From: Anaerolineae bacterium
GTDB taxonomy: Bacteria; Chloroflexota; Anaerolineae; Aggregatilineales; Aggregatilineaceae
DNA length: 64,000 nucleotides
Assembly: GCA_027494015.1 (NCBI GenBank)
Contig: JAOSJP010000001.1
Span: 434,001-498,000 of the forward strand
Direction of reading: 5' to 3'
The notes below the pieces were generated by a model. It was not told the origin of the DNA. It saw only the letters and a program-made list of their open reading frames with translations, and did not search any database. Position 1 is the first letter of the stretch. Each line of letters opens with the position of its first letter. The position numbers and the translations under genes were made by a program. This document shows positions 1-9,210 of the stretch, one piece after another.

Positions 1-29
1 TCAGGCTGCGGCTTGCGCTCATGCGCCAT
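1..29 (-). CDS. Possible start of a truncated minus-strand gene
   Basis: An ATG on the minus strand at 27-29 opens a frame (MAHERKPQP) that runs off the left edge. An AGGGGG Shine-Dalgarno-like stretch lies about seven bases upstream, which is the main reason to list it. Too little protein is visible to name a product. The 180 bases between it and the next gene's stop show no other convincing coding or structural signal. Confidence 0.35.
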
Positions 30-212
30 AGAATCGCCCCCTGTTTTCACAGCGTGGATCGCGCTATCTCATTATGTCTCCAAGCGCCCTCCCCTGGCAA
101 CTGGTGCTGTGGACGCCCCCAGACACAGCGAAGGGGCGCGCCGCTTGTGGCACGCCCCTCCCGTTCTGCTTGCTGCTGTTCGCGCGGTCGCCTTCCGACC
201 ACCATCAGGCGC

Positions 213-1307
213 TTACCCCACGACGATGGTGATGTAGCGGTTGTCTTCGACGCCATCCACGCGGATCACGCGCAGGTTGTACGTGGTGGTCGCGCCTGGG
301 CAGACCTGCGTCGAACCCCAGCCGACCACGCCCGTGCCCTGGAAGTACACTTCGCGGATGCCCTCCACGCGCCACGAGAGCACTGCGCATTGCCCCGGCG
401 CGATGGTCGTCTTGTCCGCCCAGAACTCGATGATCACCTGCGGAGCAGCGGTCGCCGCCAGCGTTGGCGTGGCGGTGGGCGGCGGCGCGATGAACTGCAC
501 GTTGAGCACCGGCACAGTTGACAGGTCAATGTTGAGCGTCACGAGCGGGCGGTACACCCAGCCAACGACGCCGTTGGGAAGCTGCACCTGTATCCACGAG
601 TTGTCGAAGTAGCGGCCCAGAATCTTCAGCGGCGTGTCGCGGTTCACTTTGGTCAGGATGGAGGCCCCTTCGCCAGGGTTGGCGCGCACGTTGAGCGTCG
701 CCGCGTTGACGACTCCGTCGGGCAGGCTGGGCGTCGCCGTGACAACGATCGCCTGCGTCGCTGCAGGTCCAGGAGCCACAGTGCCGGGCGCTGCAGGGCC
801 TTCAGCGACCGTGCCTGGCCCGCGCTCGTCGGCAGCGTCGTTGGTGAGCTGCCGGACGGTCGCCCCGTTCGCCGAGATCAGGTACAGGTCCCACTGCCCG
901 TTCACATCGGACACGTAGACGATGTTCAGTCCATCGGGCTGCCAGCGCGGCTGCCGGTCCTCGGCCATGTTGTTGGTCAGCTTGACCAGGTCGGTGCCGT
1001 CGGCATTCATGACGTACAGCTCGTAGTCCCCGTCGCGATCGGAGGCGAAGACAATCTGCTCGCCCTCCGGTGACCACTGCGGCTCCACGTCGTTGCCGGG
1101 GTCATTGGTCAGTTGCGTGGTCAGCCCGGTCTGCGGGTCCAGCGCATAGATTTCATAGTTCCCGGATCGATCGGATGCAAACACGACCAACCCCGGGCCG
1201 GAATCGCCTTGTGCCAGCGCCGCGACGCCTTGCAGAGCCGCAAACGCGACTCCGGCCAGCGCGAAAGCCAGCACCGCAGTCAGCAACAATCGTCCTGTCT
1301 TGATCAT
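213..1307 (-). CDS. Secreted TolB-like beta-propeller protein with SH3 domain
   Basis: Predicted exported protein of 364 residues. An N-terminal hydrophobic signal segment (about residues 5-30) is followed by three PD40/WD40-like propeller repeats (about 35-150) with the typical FASDRxGxYExYxxxxDG pattern. A Thr/Ala/Pro-rich linker, a bacterial SH3-like domain (about 190-255; NVRANPG, GWVYRPL) and a C-terminal Ig-like domain follow. Three propeller repeats are too few for a closed TolB propeller, so it may oligomerise or be partial. The start at 1307 was preferred over an upstream in-frame start because GAGGGAAG precedes it and the signal peptide begins there. It probably senses or binds at the cell surface; no catalytic motif is visible. 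Confidence 0.85.
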   Translation of the reverse strand: MIKTGRLLLTAVLAFALAGVAFAALQGVAALAQGDSGPGLVVFASDRSGNYEIYALDPQTGLTTQLTNDPGNDVEPQWSPEGEQIVFASDRDGDYELYVMNADGTDLVKLTNNMAEDRQPRWQPDGLNIVYVSDVNGQWDLYLISANGATVRQLTNDAADERGPGTVAEGPAAPGTVAPGPAATQAIVVTATPSLPDGVVNAATLNVRANPGEGASILTKVNRDTPLKILGRYFDNSWIQVQLPNGVVGWVYRPLVTLNIDLSTVPVLNVQFIAPPPTATPTLAATAAPQVIIEFWADKTTIAPGQCAVLSWRVEGIREVYFQGTGVVGWGSTQVCPGATTTYNLRVIRVDGVEDNRYITIVVG

Positions 1308-1477
1308 GGTTCTTCCCTCGCTCCACCGTCTCGCGGCTGCCCGGATCGGGCGGCCTAGCCCATGCCCTGATTCTACCTGCTCCGAGGGCAGAAAGCATCC
1401 TGCGGCGCGCAACGATTGCCCACTTTTCGGGATACGCCAGGCTGTCGCTCGGTGCGATGCTCAGCGTCCGCAGTCTG

Positions 1478-2836
1478 TCAGGCGAGATCGCCCACGAAGA
1501 CGGTCATCAGGTCGTTGACGTTGGTGTTGGTCGGCCCCGTCACCAGCAGATCGCCGGCGCCCTCCAGGAAATGGTAGGCGTCATTGGCGGCCAGCGCCCC
1601 AAAAGCTGAATGCCCGGCGGCCTCGCCGCGCGCCACGGTCGCCCCGTCCACCAGCCCCCCGGCGGCGTCGGTCGGGCCGTCGCTGCCGTCGGTGGCCAGG
1701 CTCGCGATCAGAACGCTTTCCATGCCCTGGATAGCCAGCGCGGACGCCAGGGCAAGCTCCTGGTTGCGCCCGCCTTTGCCCGCGCCGCGCACGGTGACGG
1801 TCGTCTCGCCGCCCAGGAGCAGGCATGCCGGCGCGGGCAGCGGGCGGCCATGCGCGACGATTTCCCTGGCGAGCGCGGCCAGCACCCGCCCCACTTCGCG
1901 CGCTTCGCCTTCCACGTAAGTGGAGAGCAGCAGCGTGTTGAAGCCGAGCGCCCGCGCGCGCGCCTCCGCCGCCTCTGCCGCCAGCGCATTGTCGGCCACG
2001 ATCACGTTGCGCACCCGTTCGAGAGCCGGATCGCCCGGCTTGACCGTCTCCGGCGCTTCGCCGGCCAGCCCGCGCTCCAGGTGACGCCGGATGGAGGGGG
2101 GCGTCTGCTCCAGCACGTCGTAGCGGGCCAGCACGTCCCACGCATCCTGAAACGTGGAGGAATCGGCGACCGTTGGCCCGGAGGCGATCACGTCGAGCGG
2201 GCTGCCCACCACGTCCGAGACGATGAGGGCCAGCACCGTCGCCGGATGCGCCAGGCGGGCAAGCTGCCCGCCCGACACCTGCGACAGGTGCTTGCGCACG
2301 GCGTTCAACGCCTGGATGGGCGCGCCGGAGCGCAGCAGGGCGTTGGTCAGCGCCTGCAGCTCCCCCAGCGCCACGCCCGGCACGGGCAGCGGCATCAGGG
2401 CCGAGCCGCCCCCGGAGATCAGGCACAGCACCAGATCGTCCGGGCTGGCGTCCTCCAGCAGGGCGACTATCGCCTGCGCCCCGGCTACGCCCGCGCTATC
2501 GGGGACCGGGTGCCCCGCCTGGTGGAGCGTCACCCGCTGGGTCGGCGCCGTGTAGCCGTATTTCACGGTGAGCGCCCCCCCGCTGATGCGGTCGCCGAGT
2601 ATTTCTTCAACCGCCTGGGCCATCGGCGCGGCAGCCTTGCCCGCCCCGGCCACCAGGACGCGCCGAAAACGGCTCAGGTCATAGAGCTGCCCGGCCACGC
2701 GCAGCACGTCCCCCTGGCGATGCAGCGTCCGGCGCAGCGCCGCCGCCGGATCAACTGCGTCGAGCGCCGCTCCTAGCACTTCCAGCGCGGCGCTCCGCCG
2801 CCGGTCGCCGCGCGCATCGGGCTGCTTGAAATGCAT
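1478..2836 (-). CDS. Glycerate 2-kinase (MOFRL/GckA family)
   Basis: 452 residues, the usual size for the type II glycerate kinase family (DUF4147 N-terminal domain plus MOFRL C-terminal domain). Recognisable parts are the GAGKAAAPMA motif near residue 65, the glycine-rich LISGGGSALMPLP segment near 165, and the C-terminal LLLGGETTVTV and GGRNQELALA segments typical of MOFRL. The family phosphorylates D-glycerate to 2-phosphoglycerate with ATP, linking serine or glyoxylate-derived glycerate to lower glycolysis. It is a cytoplasmic enzyme. It stands alone between the beta-propeller gene (171 bp downstream) and the histidine kinase (95 bp upstream), so the context does not say which glycerate source it serves. 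Confidence 0.92.
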   Translation of the reverse strand: MHFKQPDARGDRRRSAALEVLGAALDAVDPAAALRRTLHRQGDVLRVAGQLYDLSRFRRVLVAGAGKAAAPMAQAVEEILGDRISGGALTVKYGYTAPTQRVTLHQAGHPVPDSAGVAGAQAIVALLEDASPDDLVLCLISGGGSALMPLPVPGVALGELQALTNALLRSGAPIQALNAVRKHLSQVSGGQLARLAHPATVLALIVSDVVGSPLDVIASGPTVADSSTFQDAWDVLARYDVLEQTPPSIRRHLERGLAGEAPETVKPGDPALERVRNVIVADNALAAEAAEARARALGFNTLLLSTYVEGEAREVGRVLAALAREIVAHGRPLPAPACLLLGGETTVTVRGAGKGGRNQELALASALAIQGMESVLIASLATDGSDGPTDAAGGLVDGATVARGEAAGHSAFGALAANDAYHFLEGAGDLLVTGPTNTNVNDLMTVFVGDLA

Positions 2837-2931
2837 AATCGCTTCTCCGAAGTCCTGCTATGGGTATTCAGACTGAACCGGCTCCCTGATCGTCAGCGCG
2901 CTGACAGCGAGGCGCTGTGCTGGGGCCAGGA

Positions 2932-5685
2932 TCATTCGCTCGCGGGCGCATCGGGAATGGGCAGGGCGAAGGCGAAGGTGCTGCCCTCGCCGGGCGCGCT
3001 GCGCACCCAGATGGTCCCGCCCATCATCTCGACGAGCTTCTTGCAGATGGCCAGGCCCAGCCCGGTGCCGGCGTAGGAGCGCGTGCTGCTGCCGTCCGCC
3101 TGGCGGAACTCATCGAAGATGATCGCCTGGTCGGCCTGGCTGATGCCGATGCCGGTGTCGGTGACCGTCGCCTGCACGAAACGATGCCCCAGGCGCTCGG
3201 TCTGCGCGGTGGTGATGGTGACGCCGCCCTCGTGGGTGAACTTGATGGCGTTGCTGAGCAGGTTCATGATCACCTGGTAGAGGCGCTCCGGGTCGGCCTG
3301 GATGCGCGGCAGGTCTTCGGCCAGCGCCATGCTGAGGGCCAGACCTTTGGCGATGGCCTCGTCGCTCACCGTCTGGACGGCGGTTTCGATGGCGGTGTTG
3401 AGGCTCACCGTCTCCAGGTGCAGTTTCAAGCGCCCGGCGTCAATGCGCGACAGGTCGAGCAGGTCGTCAATGAGCGCCAGCAGCGCATAGGCATTGCGTT
3501 TGATCCGCTCCATGCGGCTGGCCTGGCGCTCGTTCAACTCACCGTACAGCCCGTCGAGCAGCGTCTCGCTGAAGCCGATGATGCTGTTCATGGGCGTGCG
3601 CAGCTCGTGGCTGATCGTCGCCAGGAACTGGCTGCGCAGGCGGTTGGCCTCGGCCAGCTCGTCGGCGCGCTGCTCCAGCTCGCGGAACATCAGCGCGTTG
3701 TCAATGGCGATGGCGGCCTGGGCGACGAGCGTCTGCGCCAGGCGGATGTCGTCCGGTGAAAAGCGGCGGCCCGGCTGGTCGTCGGTCCAATCCACGACGC
3801 CGAGCACCCGCTTGGCGGTGACAATCGGCACCACAAGCTGGCTGTACTCGCCGTTTTCCAGCAAACGCGCGGCGGCCTCGGCGGGCGCTGCCCCATCCTG
3901 CGCATAGATGGTCACCGGCTGGCGCGCGCGGATGGCGCTGGCAATGGCGGCGTGGTCAGCCAGGCGCAGGCGTTGGCCCGTCCGAGCGAATTCGTCAGGA
4001 TCGCCGAGGTGCGGCGCGCTGAAGTCTGCCTCCACGCGCACTGCGTCGTGCTCCGGCATGTAGAGAGCTACCTGGCAGCGCGAGGTGTTCAGGGCGCGGC
4101 TCATATGGGCGACCATCACCTGGGGCAGGTCGCTGTAGTTGAGGATGGCGGTGAGGTCCTGGCCGATCTGGTGGACAACTCCCTGCTCGACCAGCCGCCG
4201 CTGCGCCTGGTGATAGAACTGGGCGTTTTCCAGGGCCGTGCTCACCTGAGTGCCCAGCGTTTCCAGCGCGTCGCGCTCGATCTCGCTGAAAGCACCGGCG
4301 GCGGTAGATACCAGGACAATGGCCCCGCTGGTTTCGTCCGCCCGGCGCAGGGGCACGATCAGGCAGCTTTGCAGGCCCTCGACCTCGATCCATGCCTCGC
4401 CGAAGACGTCGCAGGCCTCCACGCCGTCGGCAAGCTGCGTCTGCCCGGCCCGGATCGCCCGCCCGATCAGCCCTGAGGTGACCGGCAAGAGCAGATCGTT
4501 CGGGGGGTGCAGACTGGCGCTGCCCGTCGCGGCTGCCTGCAGGTGCGCCGTGCGCCGGTCTGCACCCAGCAGGAAGACATACACGGCGTCCGGGACGAAC
4601 ACGTCCAGGATGTGCTGGGCGGTCTTGCGCAGCAGCACGTCCGGATCGAGCATGGCGTACAAATCCTGGCTGACGCGGTTGATCTGGTTGAGCAGGGTTG
4701 TGCGCCGCTGCTCGGCGGCGAGCATCTGCGCGCTGCTCAGGCTGACGGCGATCTGGCTGGCGATGGCCTGCCCGATGGCGACTTCGGCTTCGCCAAACGG
4801 GCCATCGCGCCGGTTGACCAGGCGCAGCACCCCCAGCGTACGATTGCGCGTGTTGAGCGGGCAGGCCAGCAGGTTGCGGCACCCAGGCCCGGCGTCGGCG
4901 CAGGGTGACTCGGTGACGTAGGCCGTGCCCTGGTGGTACACGTCCACCGGATGCCCCGGCCCGTCGAGCGCCCACAGCGCCGGCCCCCAGGCGCGCGTCA
5001 GCCCAAACTGCGATGGCTCGTGAGCGGTGAGCTGGTAGGTTGCCAGATCGGGCAGCAACACCTGCGCCCCCTCGCAGTTGAGCAGCAGCGCGGCTTCGCG
5101 CAGGGCGTGGGTGAGCATTTCATCCAGGTCAATCGTGCTGCTGGTGATCGAGGTCAGCCGCCGCAGCGTGTCGCTCTCGCGCTGGCGGGCGGACAGGCCA
5201 TCGAGCAGGGCGTTGTGCTGCTCGGCCAGAGCGCGGTATTTGCGCGCGGCGTGGATGATCAGGGCTGTCTGGTCGGCGACAGCCTGCAGCGCGGCCAGAT
5301 ATCTTTCGTCGTACACATCCGGCTCATAGGACTCGACATTGAACACGCCGATCAACTGTCCATCCAGGAGCAGAGGGACGGCCATCTCCGCCCGCGAGCG
5401 AGGGTCGGTCAAGGCACAGCGCGGGTCAGCGCGCATGTCGTTGACGATCAGGGGCAGGCCGCTGGCTCCCACCTGGCCGACGATGCCCTCACCGAGCGGG
5501 GTGCTCGGCACGAGCAGCGCCGCATTGCCCAGGGTGGCGTGGGGCACCAGCGTGTTGCTGGCGGGGCTGAACAGCGCGAGGCCGCCGCTGTCGAACGGCA
5601 TGAGAGCCTGCACGCGCTGAAGAGTCGCCCGCAGGTATCCGTCAAGATCAAAGGGGAGAGGTGAAGCCCGCTGTATGGTGTCCAT
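2932..5685 (-). CDS. Four-GAF-domain sensor histidine kinase
   Basis: 917 residues with no membrane segment, so probably a cytoplasmic sensor. Four GAF-like domains follow one another (about 1-150, 175-325, 330-490, 495-660), then a HisKA dimerisation domain with the H-box ISHELRTPMN (about 690) and a HATPase_c domain with N-box NLLSNAIKFT, G1 DTGIGI and G2 GTGLGLAI. It ends just after the ATPase domain, so the phosphotransfer partner is a separate response regulator that is not adjacent. The second GAF domain contains a Cys pair (CADAGPGC), which might bind a cofactor; this is inference. A minus-strand TATAAT box at 5750-5755 lies about 65 bases before the start. Confidence 0.93.
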   Translation of the reverse strand: MDTIQRASPLPFDLDGYLRATLQRVQALMPFDSGGLALFSPASNTLVPHATLGNAALLVPSTPLGEGIVGQVGASGLPLIVNDMRADPRCALTDPRSRAEMAVPLLLDGQLIGVFNVESYEPDVYDERYLAALQAVADQTALIIHAARKYRALAEQHNALLDGLSARQRESDTLRRLTSITSSTIDLDEMLTHALREAALLLNCEGAQVLLPDLATYQLTAHEPSQFGLTRAWGPALWALDGPGHPVDVYHQGTAYVTESPCADAGPGCRNLLACPLNTRNRTLGVLRLVNRRDGPFGEAEVAIGQAIASQIAVSLSSAQMLAAEQRRTTLLNQINRVSQDLYAMLDPDVLLRKTAQHILDVFVPDAVYVFLLGADRRTAHLQAAATGSASLHPPNDLLLPVTSGLIGRAIRAGQTQLADGVEACDVFGEAWIEVEGLQSCLIVPLRRADETSGAIVLVSTAAGAFSEIERDALETLGTQVSTALENAQFYHQAQRRLVEQGVVHQIGQDLTAILNYSDLPQVMVAHMSRALNTSRCQVALYMPEHDAVRVEADFSAPHLGDPDEFARTGQRLRLADHAAIASAIRARQPVTIYAQDGAAPAEAAARLLENGEYSQLVVPIVTAKRVLGVVDWTDDQPGRRFSPDDIRLAQTLVAQAAIAIDNALMFRELEQRADELAEANRLRSQFLATISHELRTPMNSIIGFSETLLDGLYGELNERQASRMERIKRNAYALLALIDDLLDLSRIDAGRLKLHLETVSLNTAIETAVQTVSDEAIAKGLALSMALAEDLPRIQADPERLYQVIMNLLSNAIKFTHEGGVTITTAQTERLGHRFVQATVTDTGIGISQADQAIIFDEFRQADGSSTRSYAGTGLGLAICKKLVEMMGGTIWVRSAPGEGSTFAFALPIPDAPASE

Positions 5686-5859
5686 GCACCTGCCGGATGG
5701 TCTGATGGGCAGCCGCGCCGAAGCCAGACTCTCGCTCCGAGCGTTCCAGATTATACCGTTGGCGAGCCTTTTTTGGGAAACGCGGCAAAGCGGAGAGCGG
5801 AAGCGGAGAAGCGGAGGGTGCGCGCGAAGGTTGTCTGGAATTCGTTGGGCGCGACGACA

Positions 5860-6125
5860 TTGACCTCACCCCCGGCCTCGCGGCGCTCGGCTTGCCCCCT
5901 CTCTACATTGGAGGGTCGGACATATCAGACGGTGTTGATTTAGCATAACGACGAGCGATCACAAGCAACGGGAGAAACGGGTGGCTTGAAGGAGAAGCTC
6001 GGATGCCTGGTAGGGCCTTGTAGGGGCGGGTTTGCAAACCCGCCCCTACAACCGGCTCCCCGAAGTCGCCTTCTTGGTTCGTTTCTCCCCTTGAATTGTT
6101 CTTCCGTAATCTATCGGCTGAGCCT
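5860..6125. repeat. R4 hairpin element inserted in a half R1 core
   Basis: This intergenic stretch carries no gene. From 5860 to about 5915 it matches the left half of the R1 core (TGACCTCACCCCC and onward). It then enters R4 sequence whose centre at about 6020-6050 is the palindrome GGGGCGGGTTTGC/GCAAACCCGCCCC. Flanking blocks (GAAGGAGAAGCTCGGATGCC on the left, a GAAGTCGCC.. block on the right) recur at 63150-63290, in the opposite orientation, and at 43190-43260. The right half of R1 is missing here. The transcript would fold into a long imperfect hairpin. Confidence 0.75.
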
Positions 6126-6141
6126 CTGCGGAGACGCTGTT

Positions 6142-6687
6142 CTACACCATCTCCGGCGGGAACTTGCGCTTGTATGCCTCGATGCACTGCAAGATGACCT
6201 CGCGCGCCTTCTCAGCATTCTCCCAGCCGATGGGCGTGACCTCGATGCCTTGCAGCTCCTTGTACGTTTTGAAGAAATGGGCCACTTCGTTGAGGAAGTG
6301 GCGCGGCACGTCACCGATGTCGCGGTAGTCGTCGAACAGGGGGTCGGTGGCGGGCACGGCCAGAATCTTGTCGTCCGGGTCGCCGCGATCGGTCATGTGG
6401 AAGATGGCCACAGGCCGCGCCTCGATCACACAGCCGGCGAAGCTCGGCTCGCTGACCATCACCAGGATGTCGAGCGGGTCGCCGTCGTCGGCGTAGGTCT
6501 GTGGGATCAGTCCGTAGTCGCTGGGATAGTGCATGGGGCTGTAGAGCACACGGTCCAGCTTGATCACGCCGGCGACCTTGCTGTATTCGTACTTGTTGCG
6601 GCTGCCTTTCGGAATCTCCACGATGCAGTAGACGCTGTTGGGGATGTCTGGCCCCGGTGGGAGCCTGTGCCAGAGATTAACGGCCAT
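6142..6687 (-). CDS. ppa: Inorganic pyrophosphatase (family I)
   Basis: 181 residues, normal for a soluble family I pyrophosphatase, which hydrolyses PPi to two phosphates and pulls biosynthetic reactions forward. Key features are [12 protein letters not shown] near the start, the family signature [10 protein letters not shown] with its metal-binding aspartates, and [11 protein letters not shown] in the C-terminal part. The ATG at 6687 is chosen because it begins the conserved domain and is preceded by AGAGGG. As sequenced, the frame is also open upstream for about 120 codons into a zinc-finger domain; that join is treated separately because it is probably a frameshift product. It lies last in a minus-strand run after signal peptidase I and the zinc-finger gene. 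Confidence 0.93.
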   Translation of the reverse strand: MAVNLWHRLPPGPDIPNSVYCIVEIPKGSRNKYEYSKVAGVIKLDRVLYSPMHYPSDYGLIPQTYADDGDPLDILVMVSEPSFAGCVIEARPVAIFHMTDRGDPDDKILAVPATDPLFDDYRDIGDVPRHFLNEVAHFFKTYKELQGIEVTPIGWENAEKAREVILQCIEAYKRKFPPEMV

Positions 6688-6730
6688 GCGCTGGTGCCCT
6701 CTGTTGTGTTGTGATTGGGCCGCCCCGCAC

Positions 6731-7050
6731 CTACTCGGACCGCGAGCCGATCGCGTCAGGCGCGGCCTCGTCGCGCGCGGCGGGAGCATCGCCTGGGGCA
6801 GCGGCTCGCGCGGCGCAGGCTCATGACGGTTGGGCGGCAGGCCGCCCGTGCCAATCAGCGCCTCGATGCGCCGCAGGGTTGCGTCGGCGAAGTAGGTCTC
6901 GCCGCAGGTATCGCATTGCCAGGCCGCCGTGTCCGGGGCGTGGATCAACGTCCCCTCAAAGACCTGCACAAAGGTCGTCGTGGTCAGCCTCATGCGGCCT
7001 AGCAGGCAGGCCGGGCACGTGTCGTAGATCAATGAGGTTGCCTCGCTCAC
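6731..7050 (-). CDS. YgiT-type zinc-finger protein, probably frameshifted near its end
   Basis: A GTG start at 7050 opens a small protein with two zinc-knuckle CxxC pairs, CPAC near residue 12 and CDTC near residue 43, in the pattern of YgiT/MqsA N-terminal domains ([11 protein letters not shown] helix after the second pair). Read literally the frame continues into pyrophosphatase. However, from about 6790-6830 another frame is open (ending [15 protein letters not shown]) with high GC at third codon positions and stops at 6731-6733, 43 bases before the pyrophosphatase start. I therefore infer a single missing base and an independent protein of about 106 residues. No adjacent MqsR-like toxin is present, so a role as antitoxin is not supported. 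Confidence 0.55.
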
Positions 7051-7067
7051 GCGCTGTGCCCGCTGGC

Positions 7068-7778
7068 CTAGAACGGTCCCACTGGGGACGCGCCAGGCTC
7101 CGGCGTCATCACCGCATCGGGCGTGCTGGTCGGCGGGCTGGTCGGCGTCATGGTCGGCAGCGGCGCTCCATTGCCATCGTAGTCCCAATGCTGGATCAGG
7201 CCCCAGTCCGGCGGTGGCCAGTAGCGCACGAAGGCTCGCCCGACGATGTACCTGCGGTCAACCGGGCCGAAGTCCTGCGAATCCTTGCTCGAACCCCGGT
7301 TGTCGCCCAGCACGAAAACCTGGTCGGGGCCGACGACCCACTCGCCATCGCACGACTTGGCGCGGCAGAAGTTCTGGATGTACGGCTCTTCGATCAGCTT
7401 GCCGTCAATGTACGTGTGCCCTTCGAGAATGGTCACCGTCTCGCCGGGCAGGCCGATGACGCGCTTGATGAAGTCGCGGTCTGATTGCAGGGGATAATGG
7501 AAGACGACGACATCGCCGCGCCGTGGCTCGCCGACAATGTACGACAGGCGGCTGACGATGATGAACTGATCGGTGTTGAAGTTGGGCAACATCGAGTTGC
7601 CATCCACGACGAAGCGCGCCGTCGCCAGGTTGACGAAGGCGTAGATGGCGGCGATGAGCACGGCTGTCTCGATCAGCTCGCGCAGCAACAAGCGCCCAGG
7701 GCGAATCCTGGGCTGCGGGACGCCACTGAGAATCTCGCCATCGGAATAGATTGGGTCGTAAGCGGTAGGTACAGTCAC
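7068..7778 (-). CDS. lepB: Signal peptidase I
   Basis: 236 residues. A transmembrane segment (about residues 32-52) precedes the catalytic serine in DGNSMLPNF. The catalytic lysine lies in [13 protein letters not shown], and the conserved [17 protein letters not shown] box follows. It cleaves signal peptides from exported proteins at the outer face of the membrane, fitting the many secreted proteins in this window. The GTG at 7778 is preferred over an upstream GTG at 7820 because a good minus-strand promoter (TTGCCA, 17 bases, TATAGT) at 7819-7847 would overlap the upstream start. The last 35 or so residues form a Pro/Thr-rich tail outside the family core, an unusual extension. The zinc-finger gene follows 17 bases downstream, so they may be co-transcribed. 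Confidence 0.92.
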   Translation of the reverse strand: MTVPTAYDPIYSDGEILSGVPQPRIRPGRLLLRELIETAVLIAAIYAFVNLATARFVVDGNSMLPNFNTDQFIIVSRLSYIVGEPRRGDVVVFHYPLQSDRDFIKRVIGLPGETVTILEGHTYIDGKLIEEPYIQNFCRAKSCDGEWVVGPDQVFVLGDNRGSSKDSQDFGPVDRRYIVGRAFVRYWPPPDWGLIQHWDYDGNGAPLPTMTPTSPPTSTPDAVMTPEPGASPVGPF

Positions 7779-7818
7779 CGGTCTCTGCTTCTTGGGCGCG
7801 CAGCCAGATCTGCTGCCC

Positions 7819-7847
7819 ACTATAGCGCACGCGAGCGGCTATGGCAA
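7819..7847 (-). promoter_or_regulatory. Sigma-70-type promoter of lepB
   Basis: On the minus strand TTGCCA (7842-7847) and TATAGT (7819-7824) are separated by 17 bases. Transcription would begin a few bases before the GTG at 7778, which supports that start. Confidence 0.6.
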
Positions 7848-7865
7848 TGGCACGATCCGCGCAGC

Positions 7866-7896
7866 TTGCGCGCCAGACGCGCGGGCAGGGTATAAT
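7866..7896 (+). promoter_or_regulatory. Likely promoter of the yjbQ-type gene
   Basis: TATAAT at 7891-7896 with TTGCGC at 7866-7871 (spacing 19). It lies back to back with the lepB promoter in the same intergenic space, 38 bases ahead of the ATG at 7934. Confidence 0.5.
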
Positions 7897-7933
7897 CGCT
7901 GGTCTGGGGGGCTGCTCTTGAGCGAGGAAGACG

Positions 7934-8347
7934 ATGGAGCGTTTCACGGTTCGCACAAGCCGCGCGACGGAGATGGTGGACATCACGGGCCGGGTGCAGG
8001 AGACCGTGTCGCGCATGGGCGCGCGGGACGGTGTGGTATACCTGTACTGCCCGCACACAACCGCCGGCCTGACGGTGAACGAGAACTGGGACCCGGACGT
8101 ACAGCGCGATATGTTGCTCACCATAGACGGGCATATCGCCCCGCCCGATCCGCGTCACCGGCACAATGAGGGCAATTCGCCCGCGCACATCAAAGTCTCG
8201 CTGTTCGGATCGAGCGCGATGGTTTTTGTGGAGGAGCACAGGCTCCAGCTTGGGCAGTGGCAGGGCGTCTATCTGGCGGAGTTCGACGGGCCGCGCCAGC
8301 GCCAGGTGTGGGTGAAGTTTCTGGGGGAGCGCAGCCCCCAGCCGTAG
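7934..8347 (+). CDS. YjbQ/UPF0047 family protein
   Basis: 137 residues covering the whole UPF0047 domain. The conserved core is visible: CPHTTAGLTVNENWDPDV, then HRHNEGNSPAHIKVSLFGSS, and the C-terminal GQWQGVYLAEFDGPR. Conserved His, Asp and Glu residues form the presumed metal/active site. Members have weak thiamine-phosphate synthase activity and can complement thiE mutants, but their physiological role is not settled. Here it begins a plus-strand run with a histidine phosphatase 33 bases downstream; a phosphatase beside a possible phosphate-metabolite enzyme is suggestive only. Cytoplasmic. Confidence 0.92.
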   Translation: MERFTVRTSRATEMVDITGRVQETVSRMGARDGVVYLYCPHTTAGLTVNENWDPDVQRDMLLTIDGHIAPPDPRHRHNEGNSPAHIKVSLFGSSAMVFVEEHRLQLGQWQGVYLAEFDGPRQRQVWVKFLGERSPQP

Positions 8348-8380
8348 CGTGGCAGACTGAGGCGGAAGAGGGAGGAAGTG

Positions 8381-9109
8381 GTGCATCTGCTGTTCGTGCG
8401 TCATGGACAGAGCTACGTCAACCTGGATGACTGGGAAGGCGGGTATGTGGACGCGGGGCTGACCCCGCTTGGACGGCAGCAGGCCGAGCGCGTGGGGCAG
8501 TGGATGGCCGGGAACGCGCGCGTTGATGCCCTGTACACCAGCACAATGGCGCGCGCGCTGGAGACCTGCGCGGCAATCACCGCTGCGACGGGGATCGCCG
8601 CCCAGCCCGATGACCGGCTGCGCGAGTTCGGCAACTGCTATGCCGACGGCAGCCCGGTGCCGGCGGAAGCCATGCCCATCCACTACGCGGAGTTCTGGGG
8701 CACCGAGCGCCCCTACGCGCCGATCAGCGAGAATGGCGAAAGCTGGATACTGTTCCGCGTGCGCGTGGGAACGTTCCTGGACGACATCCTGGCCCGGCAC
8801 GGCGACGGTGACCCGGAGACGACGGTTGTCGTGGTGTGTCACGGTGGGGTCATTGACGCCACCTTCGACTACATCTTCAACGTGGGCGCGCAGCGGCGTG
8901 TTGAGGTGTGGACGCACAATACCGGCATCGTGCACTGGGAGTACGCGCCCGATTCCGGGCGGGAACCCTGGCGGCTGCACGCGCACGGCATGGTGCATCA
9001 TCTGATCACCGATGACGGCCAATGGCTGGGTGCCCGACCGCTCCTGCGCGACGCGAGTCAGAAGGCGTTGAGCGTGAAACACGATCACAGAGCGGGAGAT
9101 TCTCCGTAG
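8381..9109 (+). CDS. Histidine phosphatase family protein
   Basis: 242 residues of the phosphoglycerate-mutase-like superfamily. The phospho-accepting histidine lies in FVRHGQS at the very start. The second histidine is in VVVCHGGVIDATF (about residue 150), and the usual Arg and acid residues are present (STMARALETC). Two GTG codons are possible, 8378 and 8381; GGAGG at 8371-8375 gives better spacing to 8381. Substrates in this superfamily range from phosphoglycerate to alpha-ribazole phosphate and cannot be deduced here. It is close behind the YjbQ-type gene and probably shares its promoter. Confidence 0.88.
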   Translation: MHLLFVRHGQSYVNLDDWEGGYVDAGLTPLGRQQAERVGQWMAGNARVDALYTSTMARALETCAAITAATGIAAQPDDRLREFGNCYADGSPVPAEAMPIHYAEFWGTERPYAPISENGESWILFRVRVGTFLDDILARHGDGDPETTVVVVCHGGVIDATFDYIFNVGAQRRVEVWTHNTGIVHWEYAPDSGREPWRLHAHGMVHHLITDDGQWLGARPLLRDASQKALSVKHDHRAGDSP

Positions 9110-9210
9110 GGTTGGCGCTTGTTCGGCGCATCTCTCCTCCTCCCCGGAGTCCCAGTGGTGGTACACTAGGGCATCACCGACCGGCACGATGGAGCAAGGA
9201 GAGTGTGCCC

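Noticed and set aside
6731..7050. MqsA-type antitoxin
   Set aside because: The zinc-finger part fits, but there is no helix-turn-helix half and no MqsR-like toxin next to it.
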